From: Hypomesus transpacificus
Taxonomy: Eukaryota; Chordata; Actinopteri; Osmeriformes; Osmeridae
Length of the DNA stretch: 64,000 nt
NCBI RefSeq assembly: GCF_021917145.1
Contig: NC_061075.1
Coordinates: 1,850,215-1,914,214 of the forward strand
Reading direction: 5' to 3'
A program made the position numbers and the translations under genes. The notes below the pieces were generated by a model. It saw only the letters and a program-made list of their open reading frames with translations. It searched no databases and had not been told where the DNA came from. Numbering within the stretch: position 1 is the first letter of the stretch; each line of letters opens with the position of its first letter. Below are positions 1 through 14,016 of this stretch, one piece after another.

Positions 1-700
1 ACTCCTTCACTGTGTCGTGTGGCCTGGGACACAGAGCCGAGGGAAATGAAAGGAGTGAATTCTGTCATCTTCCGAGAGATCATCGTCAAACGGAATCTTT
101 ATTCATTTGATAAGAATATCCCTCAAGATGGTAACAGTTAGTGAGTAACAGAGTTTCTTTTCTTGTCATGGTAAAGTTTCGAAGGCATCTTCTAGTGACA
201 ACTCCTTCTGCTTAAGTTACAGCACACACAACAGAAAAGATTGCCTCCAAGAAGGTTTTGGAGCGAAACATACATTACGACAGAAGCCAGCACTAAGTGA
301 GTTCAACAAGGGTGGAGAATGATATAATTGATCATATTATTAGCTAGACCTCCTGCCATTTCACTCCGATCCATACATCCCGTTCACTGGAAGGTTTTAG
401 ACAAATCAATATGAACGATATGCATTTGGACTTCTCAAGGCAGCGAAGCGCCTTGTTTTTTATCGTCAGCATCTCCTCAAGGAGAGCAGGTAGAAAGATC
501 ATTCGTTAGCCCTCAATTGCACAGCCAGACAGCCAGTGGAGGGTGGAGGAAGGGGGAGGAAGGGTTAAAGTGGGGATGAGGTATGACGAAGGAAGAGCTT
601 TTAATATCCACACCGTCTGTTGAGAGCTCCCAAGCATACGACGACTCCTAAGATGGATGTTGTTTTCCAGAGATTCAGCTAAATGTGAACAGGCCGCCAC

Positions 701-745
701 CCACCCACCCACCCACCCACTTACTCTCTCGCTCTCTCTTTTTCT

Positions 746-795
<50 letters not shown>

Positions 796-857
796 TTCTC
801 TCTCTTTCTCTCTCTTTCTCTCTCTTTCTCTTTCTCTCGCTCTCGCTCTCGCTCTCG

Positions 858-900
<43 letters not shown>
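701..900. repeat. CCCA and CT-rich compound microsatellite
   Basis: A short (CCCA)n run is followed by about 180 bp of CT, CTTT and TCTCGC repeats. Frames on both strands across it give only Ser/Leu or Arg/Glu repeats, so they are not genes. Confidence 0.95.
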
Positions 901-904
<4 letters not shown>

Positions 905-1138
905 GGAAGTGATCAGGAGGTCTCATGACGTCCCTCAAACTTTCCGCACCCTCTACAGTACAACAGACAACAGCAAATCTTGATTCTTCCATTGGACATA
1001 AAGTAACCTATTGTGAACTTTTGTTTATGTTTGTCTACTGGTGAGTTGTGATAGTTTGGAGTAAAAAAAACTGAGCAGTTCTGTTTGGGTCTAGTTCTGA
1101 ATGGGGTTAAGATTGACAGATTGACCAGAAATCAAATC

Positions 1139-1169
1139 AACATTTGATTATATCATATAATCAAATGTT
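1139..1169. repeat. 31-bp palindrome
   Basis: Two 15-bp arms (1139-1153 and 1155-1169) are exact reverse complements around a single C. The arms are AT-rich. No terminal repeats or flanking duplication were recognised, so this is not assigned to a transposon. Confidence 0.85.
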
Positions 1170-4100
1170 TCTGTTTTCACCTCCAACCACATCCTGTAAC
1201 TTGACTGCATTTAATAACTGTACAGACCCGCTCTTCAGCTTTTAATCTCACTGAGGCTTGATATTCAAAACACCTGACAATTTAAAGAGTTACAATTTCA
1301 GTTTGAAATGACTAACATTTGCCTTCACTGTCTGAGATTGACTATACAGTCCGGTAAATTGGTATGTAAACACTTCAGTATAACAGCAAAGAACTGCTAC
1401 AGAAGTCTTTAATGCCAGTGAGTGATAATACTGACACGTGAAATAAAGTGACAAATGAGCTGAGTGGCCTTCAGTCAAGCGAGAAGGCAGGTCACAGTTC
1501 AAGTGAGGTGAAACACCAACATCAGACATACAGTACAACACACACACACACTCATCCTCATGGACATCTTGTGTAGTTATTACTCTTTAATGCTTTTCAA
1601 ATGGATGGGATTCTGTTTCTCCCCCTCCAGTCGACACTTCTGTGCTGCATCTCCAATATGTTATAGTGACTCGTAGGAACGAAATAAAATGTCTTACAAT
1701 GAGTAATGGGAATCCAAAACAAGCAACAAACAATTCGGTGGTGAGTCATTTCTCAGGCCTGGGTTTAAAAGCCTCCATCCGGCCCAGGACACGGCTCTGT
1801 CACCTGCAGTTTAATCAGACCTGCAGAGGCGCGCCAAGAGAGAATTCAGACAAATGTCTCAGTTTAGCATGATTGCGAGGAAATCTGCCAGCATCTTTGT
1901 CTCAGAGCAACTTCACCTTGTTTCGCTGTTCCGAGGATTAATTAGATGCCCCGTACAAAAGTGAAAGGGAAACGCTGCGATATAAATTACAATCATCCTC
2001 TTGCACATCTTGTCATTTATCTTTTCCTTTCAGGGTAAAGCCAGTGCCTGGAGACTCAGTCTGTCCGCGGTGTACCTCAGAAGAACGGCACATGAACACA
2101 CACGCACACTGTATTTTGTTACTGTATTTGTGCAGTTCATAGTATATACACACATACATACACAGACGCACAATATGTCATCTTCACGCTACATTATTTA
2201 TTCAATAGAATGAAAAATGTACATGTTATGATTTGGAGTCATGAATATTAGCTCTGGGTGAAAGGAAGCCCCATGAGTGATCAGCATCTACGCTCTCCAT
2301 AAAGTACTTAAGAGAAGTGCTTAAGAGAAGCATCTCAGGGCATCTATCATTTGGTACTCATCCCCACTGGTTAATTAACAAGATGTAGTCTGATTTACAC
2401 ATACACACTACCATGCACACATAGAGTAAGAACAGTTGGCTGCATGGAAGGATGACTAGTGTTGGCTGTCAAAGCTGCATTGTGACTTTATCCCATACGA
2501 TATATCAACTCTTCCTGCCTCTCCATCTCCCAACCTGGCCTACTGTGACTAACTCCAGAATCACAGATCTCCTTGGACGACAGAGAACAGATGAACTGTC
2601 TCTCGGTGCCCTGCAGACAAACTAGCTTCTGCCACAGCGCTAAGCAGCTCAAAAGCATCTGACTGGCCTTTGTAAAAAAAAAATAACACAAACAAACAAA
2701 TGCACAACTAACTGGCCCTGCTTTCCTAAGCACATGAGTGCCAACTGCCTCCAGGAGAGGAGGACTGAGGGATTCCCTGGTTGCTGTCAAAGACATCCAT
2801 CAAGTCTATTTTTAAGGGACTTAGAGCTGAATCTGGGGGGGCCTGAGGGGTTTCCAACAGACAAAGTAAGCAGGGGCAAGAGCACATTGGCAAAGCAGCA
2901 AGGAAATGTGAAATGTGTGGCTTTTTGCATTTAGTCTTGCTTTCTTCACCTCTAAGTTAGTTTACTCCCTGTGTATATCTGCTTCAGCTCTACAGTCCCA
3001 CCCCGAACCCAGACATGTTGTGGTAAAACCAAAGTAATGCCAGACAATACATAAGCAATCTTTGTACAGTATGAATGGTATATTATGATCTCATTTGAGC
3101 ATAGAAATGTTTACTACCTGTAATGACATACAAATGCTGACCCATGAGCAAAACAATGGAATAATGGAGAGGCATCAAGGCTATACTTCAACCCTGCACA
3201 TATGTTTTCTAAGCCCGCGGCGACACTTTCTTTTGAGAGCCCTCTATAGAGCAACTGTAGATGCTCAGGTCATCACCAAGTGTGAACAAAATGTCAACTA
3301 CTGCTCTACTGGTACTCAACAACACGTTAGTGATGGGATTAGTTGATAGTCATTTACTGTTAATTCATAGTTTCTAAAGGATATTTTGTGAAATTTTGGA
3401 TCATCAACAAATCAACTGAAAGGAATTGTACGGACAAAGTAGTTCTGTTGGAAACGTGCATGGATCTGAGCTACGTTAGACAGGGCCTCTTGATCCATCA
3501 CTCCATCTGGACAAGTGAGCAGCTTCAAAGAAGGACAGGGTGTCACATCAAAGTTGCCTTCATCTTCTTGAGGTTTGCTCTTCCTTGTATGGTCCGTGGT
3601 AAAAGTGTATGTTTTAATCTACAGCCCTGAAATTCTCCATGCTAAGTTCTGGCTAATTAAGGGACTTTTGTGTTTCATTCATTGATATGATGTTCAATCA
3701 GAGATTTCATCAAAAAGACCGTTCCCATTTTGACAAGAAACCAAGCATGCACAGTTCTTAGAAATGAGAATCCACATCTGATTAGATAATAATATGAATC
3801 TAGGTGTAAATACTACCCCCTGTCCTTCTTGGTTGAATTGGAAGTCATGTCTGTCCTTTGGCAATGTAATTATTTCTGATTTGCATATTAGTGATTATGG
3901 AAGAACACGTACTTGTCGAATTGGCTTGTGAAATGAAATATTCAAATAGAATTTACGATGGATAGAACCTGGTTGAAATCCTTTATTGTATTGTCCTGAA
4001 TAACAAAATAAAAATGCATTTACAAAGCAATTGTAGCAATTCACCCCCAAAAAAGATTGCGAACTAAAACAACAGAGAAAGACATTTACAGCCAATATAC

Positions 4101-5169
4101 ATGATAGCACTACGCTAATTCATGCTTAGTTAATGCTTATTTAAACTAATTTGTCATTTGTAATGGTGAACGGTTAAAAGCTTCAAATAAAGCTGAGCGG
4201 ACAGTCCATGCAATTGCATACAAATTGTGTCCAGATAGCTGAATAGAGACAGTATGTGGATAGACATAAAAGATTCCACCTCCCCTGTATCAAGCAGCCT
4301 AAACCACATACTGCTTCTGATAGAATAAGCCTCTCACACAGGCTAAGCATGTTCTTATTTTATCGGTGATTTGGAAAGAAGGCAATCTATGATTTGATAA
4401 AGGATGGAAAGTATTCATGTGTATAGCCTACAGATAAGGGGATCAGTATTGTGTTCATAAACGCTAGTTTCCTTTACCACATTACGTCCATGTTTGAGAC
4501 CTTGAGCGGGCAGGCAATACACATTTAGTTCCTAAATATCTGGTGTCAGAACCTTTTCTTTAATACATAGCAGTTGCAGACAGGGAATAAATCAAACAAT
4601 AAATTGAACATACTGGTGTCAGGCCATGAACTCATTTTAACACAGATCCAGGTAGATTAGAATTCAACCAGTAAACAAAGAAAACCATGAAGCCACAGTT
4701 CCGCAAACAGACTTGACATGTTTACAATAGCTGTTTGTTTCTGTCAAATATTGTGAAGCAACAGCTGGCTGAAGTATTACTGACTGCTAGCTCTCAGGGG
4801 AAGTGTCATCCTCTCTTTCCAACATCAAACCAGGAAAAAAAAGATACCATCCGTGGTTGCAGATGGACTAACTGTTCCTTGCGTGGCAAACTTGGATGAA
4901 CAACAATAGCAAGATGGCTAACTTTACACACAAGTGTAATTGTGTGGCCAAGTATGCCTGCTGTGTCGTACAGTAGGTCTGTCTAACTAGTATGACTGTC
5001 CAGTGAAAGGTCTGATCCCGGTGAAGCCTCCCACACTGTAGCAGGACCTAGAGGACTTAGGATCCATACAGGTCTGGCATCCAGTGTTCCCTCAGCTGTC
5101 GTACTGGAGGGTATAATACTCCATTATTTCCATTTGAACGCTTGCTTTAAGATGCAGACTCATTAACAG

Positions 5170-5380
5170 ACCCACAGGAGGAAGTCCCTCTGCTTTATAT
5201 TTGTATTAATATTCAAGAGGCTTTTTACAGGCTCTGCTTGGGTGAACGTGCCAGATAGTCCCTCTCTCCCACTATGAGCCGTACAAAAGAGACATTAATT
5301 AATGGAATAAACAAGCTTTTATGGCAGGATATGGCAAAAATAACATTATCTCTATGGGAACAGGCCATATTTTATTATGT
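5170..5380. other. AT-rich candidate conserved non-coding element
   Basis: This block is dense in TAAT-type homeodomain core motifs (ATTAATTAAT near 5295) and in TTTATATTTG-like and TTTTATGG-like words, with low simple-repeat content. That resembles vertebrate developmental enhancers, but it is an impression from composition only. No alignment was possible. Confidence 0.2.
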
Positions 5381-6200
5381 TACTGTAGGGGGGAGAGAAT
5401 GTTTAAAATGAGTGTTCATGAGGTGAACAGTATCGAATGCATGAACGTATACTAATTGATGTATTTAATTTCCAATGTTTTTAGATGTTCATAGACCACT
5501 TGATGGGCTATATCAAGTGTCGAGCACATCAAAATTGCATTTCTCCAATCGGCTGAGATCAGCAACATATTCTCATTTGCTTTCTTATACCATAACATAT
5601 TCTCTGATATGAGCCCTCACCCTCAATGCAGGGCACTTGCATTAGGGAAGCAATATGTGGATATTGCATGAAGACCGGAGGATCGGCACAACCCACTCCA
5701 GGCAACAACACACACCATGGGCCCCACCCTCTCCGTAGTGCCAAACCGTTATTACTCCAAGATTCTCTGGGGCCTAAGTGATTTCTGCAGTGTTTGTCAT
5801 TTCATTGACATGAAATGTCAACACTCTTCACAGTCCTTCTCCGTTCTCCCAGCTCTCCACTGCCGCGTCCCACCCCCCTCACAAGGTCACAGCTCATCCA
5901 GTCATCCAGGAGGAAGGAACAGCAGAGTGTGCCCTGGTAAGCAGCCAATCCAGTTAGAGACCCCCTTGTCTTCCAAGCAATTTACCTCTGATTAAGCAAT
6001 TCATCTCCGGGACCATTTCTGAGCTGTGTATCCCTCCCTGTTCTGCCATTCCAGAGGGGAGGGGGGAGGGGGGGTGGTTAAGTCCTGTTGCCATGAGTAG
6101 CTCTCCAGAGAGGTGTTACAGAGAGAGACAGGGAGCCTACCTGGGGAGAAAGGCCCGATTTGGGGGCTTATCTCTGCTCTCCTCCTTCTCCTGGCGGGAG

Positions 6201-6233
6201 GGAGACAAGCACAACATCCTTGTGCTTGTCTCC
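6201..6233. repeat. perfect 14-bp stem hairpin
   Basis: The arms 6201-6214 and 6220-6233 are exact reverse complements around a 5-nt loop (CATCC). The stem is shorter than a typical pre-miRNA (about 22 bp or more), so no RNA gene is claimed. Confidence 0.8.
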
Positions 6234-7977
6234 ACAAGGATGAAACATCCCTCAGCTGTATGGACGATTAGAACTCCAAGTCTCAATCAATTTGCTTCGT
6301 CTCCGAGAGACAAAACTTGCGGAAATACCAGTTTCCTCCTCGTGGAACAGTTGCAACTTCCTCTCTCCCTCAGATCTTCTTGGTTGTTTGGGGCAGCTTT
6401 TTCCACTTGCAATACATTGCCTATTCACAGCATGACTGTGTCAGTTGTACAAATACTGTTATTTACCTTTTTATGACTTTTGAATTGGGAGTTAATGTTG
6501 TGGAGTGTTTTGTGACCCATAAATAAGAATCAGAACAGCTTGAAGATATCATACCAAGACAAGTTAGTGGACTTATATCCCAATAGTATCTTTGCAAGCT
6601 GTTCAATAAAACCGGAGTAAAACAAACCAATATTGGAGTAACACTGTGTAGTTATTATAAGAAGATTACCAATATTGGTTCTTTACAGACACTGAACTGT
6701 TTCCTGCTGGGAGTGTGGCTTGATACCACATGTGTTGGCTAAGTGGCACACTGTACACATCAACCAGCTGCTAGTCTGCCAAATCCAATCGCTTAGACGA
6801 GCCACGGGGAGGCTGAGTGCACAACAAATGTGGACTCGTCCTGCAGCTCCACCGTGTTACCAGCCCTCAGAGAGGAGCCGCAGAATGTCCAAAATGAGGT
6901 CGGTATTCTGAACTGTTTTGCGTCTCAGACAACGAAACCAGTCTAAAAACTGTTTTGCAGCTGTAAAAACAAGTGAAAGGAAGTGTACAACAAATTGAAC
7001 ACATCAAATGACTAACAGGGTATTTTTGTTTGCAAACTATTAAGGTTTTTTGGTCAGACAACACTGAACCAAATTGCGTTCTTTTCCTACTCCAGAACGA
7101 TGGCGCTCTGTACAAGAGGACTTCATCCCCATTTAACAGTTTGATCCTGTGCGTTCAGAGAAGCATGGCCTCGGCTATAAAGAAGCTACCTAAACCCGCG
7201 GATCACAGCCAATTCACGAGGGTGGCTTTAAGAAAGCAAACACGTTTAGGTGCATTGACAGCCACTTGTTGGTTTGGGGCGTGCTGTTCTCTCTGGCTGC
7301 AGGGCCCACGCGGGACACTGATGAGCTCAACGCTAATTTTCCAATTATGAAAGCAATATCTTAAAAGCTGCTGAGCTCCGTTTAGAAAATCAATACAATG
7401 CACTTCCATAGCAGTGTGCCTCACATCACGTCTCACAGTGCTACCCTCGGCAGGAGTCCGTGGTATGTCGGGTAGAGCAGTGAGGGTTGTACGGCTGGTA
7501 GGGAGTCCACCGAGTAAGCTATGAGCGCTAGTTGTTGACACTAGACACTGTACTTTGATTTTGAAACAATGTGATACCCCACAACCTGAAGCAAAACGCT
7601 AAAGGTTTTCTCTCCAGAGTTGATCACTTTTCAAAAACACCAGCTTAGCCAACCACACTGACAGCTAGTCCTTCATTCATTCATTCATTTCTATTATTAT
7701 TAATATTGTGTATTGTGGTGTAGTCAGTATGCTGTGGAGCGTGTTTTACTACAGCTTTACATTGTCAGTATTAATGCATGCATCTCTAAACTCATAACTC
7801 ACATTTAACAATTCATCCATCAATCTATCTATTCATCCGTCCATCTGTAAGGCCAGGTGCTGATTGGTCAGACAACTGCTCATGGTGCCACCATGGCTAT
7901 AAAGGAAGAATTACTTGAACTGACAAAAAGACAGCAAAAGTAAAACCAAACATTTAAGAATTTCCAGCATCCATCCT

Positions 7978-8057
7978 TCCGTCCTAACTTTCTTTCATCC
8001 ATGAACTAATCCATCATCCATCCATGCATCCATCCTTTCATCCATCCATCCATTCCT
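7978..8057. repeat. TCCA-rich degenerate microsatellite
   Basis: Interrupted TCCA/TCAT tetranucleotide repeats; a related CATT run lies at about 7672-7690. No coding potential is seen. Confidence 0.85.
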
Positions 8058-8524
8058 GAAGAAAAGCATGACCATGATGGGGATAAACCAAACTGTTGAA
8101 AACGTGTACATATAGACTTGCCTACAGAAAGGGAATGGATTATACTGGACGGCTTTCGAGGTTTGTTCTGTCCTACTGAGACCGCAGAGCAGTATGGATG
8201 GCATTGTCAATACAACCCACTCTTTGTTATATTGCCATAACATCTTCTCATCCATCCTTTGCTAGCAGGTTATTGATCACCATAGAAACAAACTCAACCA
8301 CATGTGAATGAGCCCTCCTTCAACAGATTGTGTGGAACTATTGGTGGATATCTATTCTGCAAGCCCCAACCACAGTACAGACATATCCAAAGACAGATTG
8401 AATATTGATGCACTACAATAATTTAACACGTGTATTTATCCTCTCTGGACCTTTCATACTGAAAGTGTATTTTCTGTCCACTTTTGGGGACTGGTTTGAT
8501 TATACAGGAGTCTAAAGCACGTGA

Positions 8525-8540
8525 CCCCCCCCCCCCCCCC
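8525..8540. repeat. poly-C run of 16
   Basis: An uninterrupted homopolymer of 16 C. Its length may be uncertain, as is usual for long homopolymers. Confidence 0.9.
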
Positions 8541-8860
8541 AAAAGATACTTTTTTCCATCTTTGAAAGCAGCATGTTATGGAGATCAGCTCCACACTGCA
8601 GTACAGTGCAGATTCAGCAGATTCAGCACAACAGCCTCAGTCACCTATAAATCACACACTAAGGCAGCTGGTTGTAGGGCCTCTACCAGGCTAGAAGAGA
8701 GTCACACACAGGGAGATATGCGCATGCATGCATACAATAAAACCCTGTAAAGTAACAGTCTTGGCTACATCTGTACACGGTGTTGGAACACTGGCTGGTG
8801 TGGCCCTCCAGATGGTTACTGTGCCCCAGAGAAACAGCTCGGGCAGGTAACTCAAACTTT

Positions 8861-8884
8861 TGTGTGTGTGTGTGTGTGTGTGTG
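8861..8884. repeat. (TG)12 microsatellite
   Basis: Pure TG dinucleotide run in the gene-poor flank. Confidence 0.95.
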
Positions 8885-9151
8885 AGCCGCGTCACTCAAG
8901 GGAACGTGGCGAGGCTGCCACCAAAGGGACCGAACCACCTGTGTGGGCGTGGCCAGGGGGATCCACAGTGATGCGCATGTTGAGATGCACGGCACAACGA
9001 ATGGGGAATGTTGGCCAAAGCCTCAAACCGAAACAGTGAGAAAACTGCAAAATGTACTGTATGCTTATAATGTATACATATCATATTTGGGGATGGTAAC
9101 TCTTTCTGTTTGGAGGTGTCATAAATAATGCAACATTCTGGTAAGATTATC

Positions 9152-9166
9152 TTTTTTTTTTTTTTT
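9152..9166. repeat. poly-T run of 15
   Basis: T homopolymer. It could be the A-tail of an old minus-strand retroposon, but no element body was recognised beside it. Confidence 0.85.
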
Positions 9167-12100
9167 ACATCTTTATGGATGTGAACAGGATTTCAATTGG
9201 TTTGTTATGAGGCCTAATCAGCTCCAAATGAGTGGAGAAACAGAGATAAAACCCAGCACAGAATCAATACACAGTTAATGTTTCAATTAAACTGCAACTA
9301 TTTGCACACACTACAGGAAGTGAACACAGATGGGTTTTGATAGCTAGGTTTATACAGCTCCTCATCTGAGAATCACACCATGCTCTGTCAGGGAGGAGGA
9401 GTGGAAGTTTGGCTTCATTTCAATCCTTCAGTCCACATAGACCTCAGTCCACATAGACCAGCACAAAGAAGGTTCTGTCGTCCTCCTCATCCTCTGCACA
9501 AAAAATCACTGAAAGAAAAACGTTCACAGTCAAGGCCCTCTCTTCCTTTCCTCCTTCTCATTCCTTTTCTTGTTTCTCTCTCTCTCACACTTTTCTCTCT
9601 CCTTCATTTGTTCGGATAAATGGGGCAGATTAGGGCTACGCTCTGCAAATGTAAATCCGCTGGTAGGGAGATCAAACGTTGAGAGTTGATTTTGCCCTTC
9701 GGTCCACACCACTTGCCTCATATCAGAAATGAAATTGTTACAGTTATTCCTCGGTAAACCTCAGGAGAATAAGAAGTGGAGTTGGCTGGAACTCAGAAAT
9801 CCTAGGGCAGCTATGGTACACTCTTTCTCTCTCTATCTACTGGCAACCCGGCCTCTCTAACTTGAGAGAATGGTCAAAAGAAAAGGGAGGAGAGAGATGG
9901 AGAGATTTTGCTTACTTTTATCTGGTTCCCTTAAGTAAAGTATTCTGAACAGAGCGAGGTGAGTTTGTTTGTGCCAAATAGAGTTGGGGTCAAGCCTTCA
10001 TTCAAAGGGGTAAAAAGTTTTTCGACAACACAAAATGTAGATCATTGTGTGTATAAACTTGCGTGTGTGTATGTGTGCGCATGTACACGTGTGGTTTATT
10101 TTGATCTCTCCAGTATGTTTATACTGTGGTTTTACTTTTCTTTTTGCTTCTTACTGTTGGGAGAATTTGATTTGCTGTATTTCTTCCACTGCCATGAGTA
10201 GACAACCAATCAATGTGCTCTGAACAGAAACCAGCAGGTGCTGGGCTCAAGCACAGGAGATGTAATGAAATGTGATGCATGGGAATAGAGAGAAATGTGT
10301 CATAGGCATGACCTCCATTTACCAGGAGTGTCTTTTTAACAGCATTAAGTGGGGAAAGTCACTAACTGCCAAAACAAATAATCATGAAATATGAAAAACA
10401 AGTGCCTCTTTTCATCAACATGAAAAGCATCGTTACTTATGGTTTGTGCAGAGAGATGGGAGAGATAGGTGTGGATGTCATGTGTCTAGGTGAGGTGACT
10501 GCCTAAGGAAGTTGCTTTGGCAGTTTTCCATAACTTGGTTGTTCAACAGTCGAGCTGCACCAACAATGGAAGATATTATATTTGAATTATTCTTTCGCCT
10601 GAGCAAGTTTTTCTCCGGTCCGGAGTTGCTGGCTTTTTTGTCAATTCAAATGCAGAGAGGGTTGTGAAACACAAAGGTTCAGGGGCCTGGGGGGTTGAAT
10701 ATACACGCACTTCTGCAGTCTGCTGCATTTTACTTTTTTTTTCTTTCGATTTAACTCGGCATGCTTCGGAGTTCTTTCTCTAAAGACCTCGCTCCCAGAG
10801 ACATTGTGACAGTGGCAGCTTACAGACTTTAATTTAAAATACCTTCAAGGGAAAGTTTTGTCTCAAATTGGGGCTGTGTGTACTCTATTGGTTGAAGGTT
10901 GATGGAAGAGGAGAGTCTGCCTTGTGGGTTTTTAAACTGTAGGACCCCATGATAAGCAAATTAAAAGACAGCTGTTTATTTTTTAAACCTATAAACCATG
11001 ATTTCAGGGGAATAGTGCTGACACAAAAGATCTTCCTTCCCAGCTGGTTACATCTGACTGGTTTACTTGTGCCTAAAACATATCTGACCATTCACAACCA
11101 TGGCCTGTCTGAGGCCCGATCCCACAGCTGATTAAAACCAATGTGTCTCACCTACAGACGCTTATATTTTCAACATACTTGCACACACAATAAACAGATT
11201 GTCTTACGTTGTCCTTTGCTGACAGTGTGTTGTATGTTGGCTACACACAACACACCTGGTTCAGTGTGTAAAGGGCTTTGTCTGCATCATCAGGTGTACT
11301 AGCATTGAGATTAAGTACAAATACTAGTACTTGTGTAATCCTTGAAAGTCCTGTAGAGAGACAAGCAGATTTAAAATACTGGCTAACATAGTTCTCCACT
11401 GCCTGGGCTAAGTGTGACATTTGGTGCTCTATGGATGTCTGTCTGGTACCTTCTTGACAGGCCCATTAACCTCAGTGTCTTGGCTCGGATTCACTGCACA
11501 CAGAAAATATGCCTCATGAGAATTACCCCCTTTGGACATTTCAATAATGAATGACCCTCCCCTCTCAACCTCTCCAGTGGGCCAGAAGAAAGCTGATGTA
11601 TAGTGGCCCAGAGGGGACATATAGGGGGTGCGGCTGGGTTCTGTCCATATCCTTCAGAACATGGAACGGGAACGGATTCAATTCAGAGTAGAAAATCCTC
11701 CTCCTCCTCGTCTTTTCAGCACCCTGACATAAAAAGCACCGTTGTGAGCTGTTGTCAAATTTCCATCACACACCTTCCAGTCATTAGGCACTAGCTTTTC
11801 TCTGCAGAACAGAACATTTCCAAAGGGGTTTCGTGTAAGCAAGGGATAGGACTCCACTAACATATTTTCTCACTAACCTTTGGACAGCAGTGAAATGTTT
11901 CAGTAATCATTCATTACACTCCTCTGTATTGAATTCCTGTTATACTGTGCCTGCTTTGCATGGTGGAGGCCAATTAATCCAACTTGGCTATGGTCCTCTG
12001 AGATGCCCCGCTAATGCGATTAATAGGATTGTGGGTAAAGCTGAAGGGGAGTGTGGGTGACCATGTGCACACGGCTCACGCTGCCTCAGCCAGAGACTGC

Positions 12101-13914
12101 CTTATCTTTGTACTTCAAACCCAGCCCCAATGAGGTAGAAAGAGAGAGATGTTAAGTTGCTTTGAAGATGATCTTAAAACAGAGAGGGGCATAGAGGGCA
12201 CCGCCATTTTGCTGTAGAAATTTGCAAGCCTTTTGCATGCTGATATTCCTGCTGAGAGTGGATTCACTGAGGCTAGACGTGGTGCCCACAGAACCAAGTT
12301 CAATTGGTTCAACTTCTCACCCGAGAACTTACTTCTCACACTTACCAAACAGCCGAGCCATCAAAGAGCTAGCATTTAGTTGGTTTAGCTGGTCAAAGCA
12401 GTGTTTACAGAGGTGGTCTTAGATGGGTGGTCAATCAGAGGACCCGAGTCCAAACCCCTGTGTAGGCAACATCGGGAGGAAGCAACACTGACGGGTGATG
12501 CGATGACACCTGTGGCACCCCTCCCACTTTAACAGCCACCTAAGCTGATGACGTTTGAACGTTGAACAGTTCCTGTTTTCTCAGTATGACAGGGTAACAG
12601 GCTTGCAGTATTATGCTGTAAAATTTGACAGGTGATATGTGACGCTTTCATTCTGAGCAAGTGACATACATGAACAGAAATCTAAGTGCATTTGGGGGAA
12701 TCCTTTGTGTTTGGCCTTCTCAGTGGTTCCTGTGGAAACATTAGTTGAAGTTTGAGGCATATTTGTTGAGAATTCAGGCCAAACTTTGCCAAATGTCTGT
12801 GTGGTGCCAACAGTGCTCAACATCAGCCAAGCAAGACCGTCTCCCAATCAACTGGATTCAGCCTTGGACTTTATAGCAGTAGGCCACTTGAGGTGTCAGT
12901 AACAATTGTAGTTGGTATGAGATTACAGTTTACACGTCTTCAACACAGATGTACATTGTTATGGTTTCAGATTAATTTACACGTCATTATCTTTTGTTTT
13001 CCACATTCGTCTAGCTTTTCTCAGATGTTTCTGTGAATTGTAGGAAAATAGCTTATCATTAAACAATTTGCCTATCAAGATTTATTACTAAAGATGTATT
13101 TGTTGATAAATGACAAAGTAAATAACCCATAGTATGTCATACATAATTTGCTAAATTCTTCAGGAAATAATTTTTTCCTTTTATGTATGTGAAGTACCCC
13201 CGAAAGTGTACCATAAAACACAAACACTGAAGGGGAAGAAACTTGTTTCTTCAATTCTGACATTGTGCTTTGTATTGTCACACTCAATTGGGTTTACATC
13301 GCCCTACACCCTCCAAACATCAGAATGCACTCTAAGTACAATACTTTTTTATGGTTTTCACAAAACAACAGGGATTTTAGACTCATTCAGATTTAACAGT
13401 GCACAGAGTTTTTGCTTCCGGAAATAGACTCAAACTGGGTCCATAAATCCAGAGACAAAGGCAGACAAGTGAGTAATTCACTGCACACATCTTTGTGGAA
13501 AGCTGCAGCCCACACAGCCATCCAAAGGGCCCAACACAAGCCAGGATTAAGCTTATCAAGCATCAACTGTTAGCAGACAAAGACTTATTGCTTTGGGACA
13601 ACTTTAATGGCCTGTGGCTGACCGTCGAGTGTGTCTTTCTTATTAGAGAGCGCAGCGCAGAGAGGTCCTGAAACACTTTTGCCACTGTAGTTATAAATAA
13701 AGAAAGTGGAATTATCTTTCTGAAACACAACGAGTGCCAAAATGTGAGCGGGCAAGGGAATGGGAGGCTTTGTTTACTGTTATATTTTCTTCCTTTATAT
13801 ATGATCCTTCTGACAGCACCTACATATGACTGATACTGTTCCTAAACATCCATCAGATAAAGACATTTTGACTGTAATTCAATTTCCAACTGACATGTAA
13901 ATCCTAGTATTTTT

Positions 13915-13963
13915 CTCTATCTCCCTTTCTCTCTCTTTCTCTCTTTCTTTCTCTCTTTCTCTC

Positions 13964-14011
<48 letters not shown>
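13915..14011. repeat. CT-rich microsatellite
   Basis: About 95 bp of CT with CTTT and CCCT interruptions, ending in about 15 uninterrupted CT units. Confidence 0.95.
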
Positions 14012-14016
<5 letters not shown>

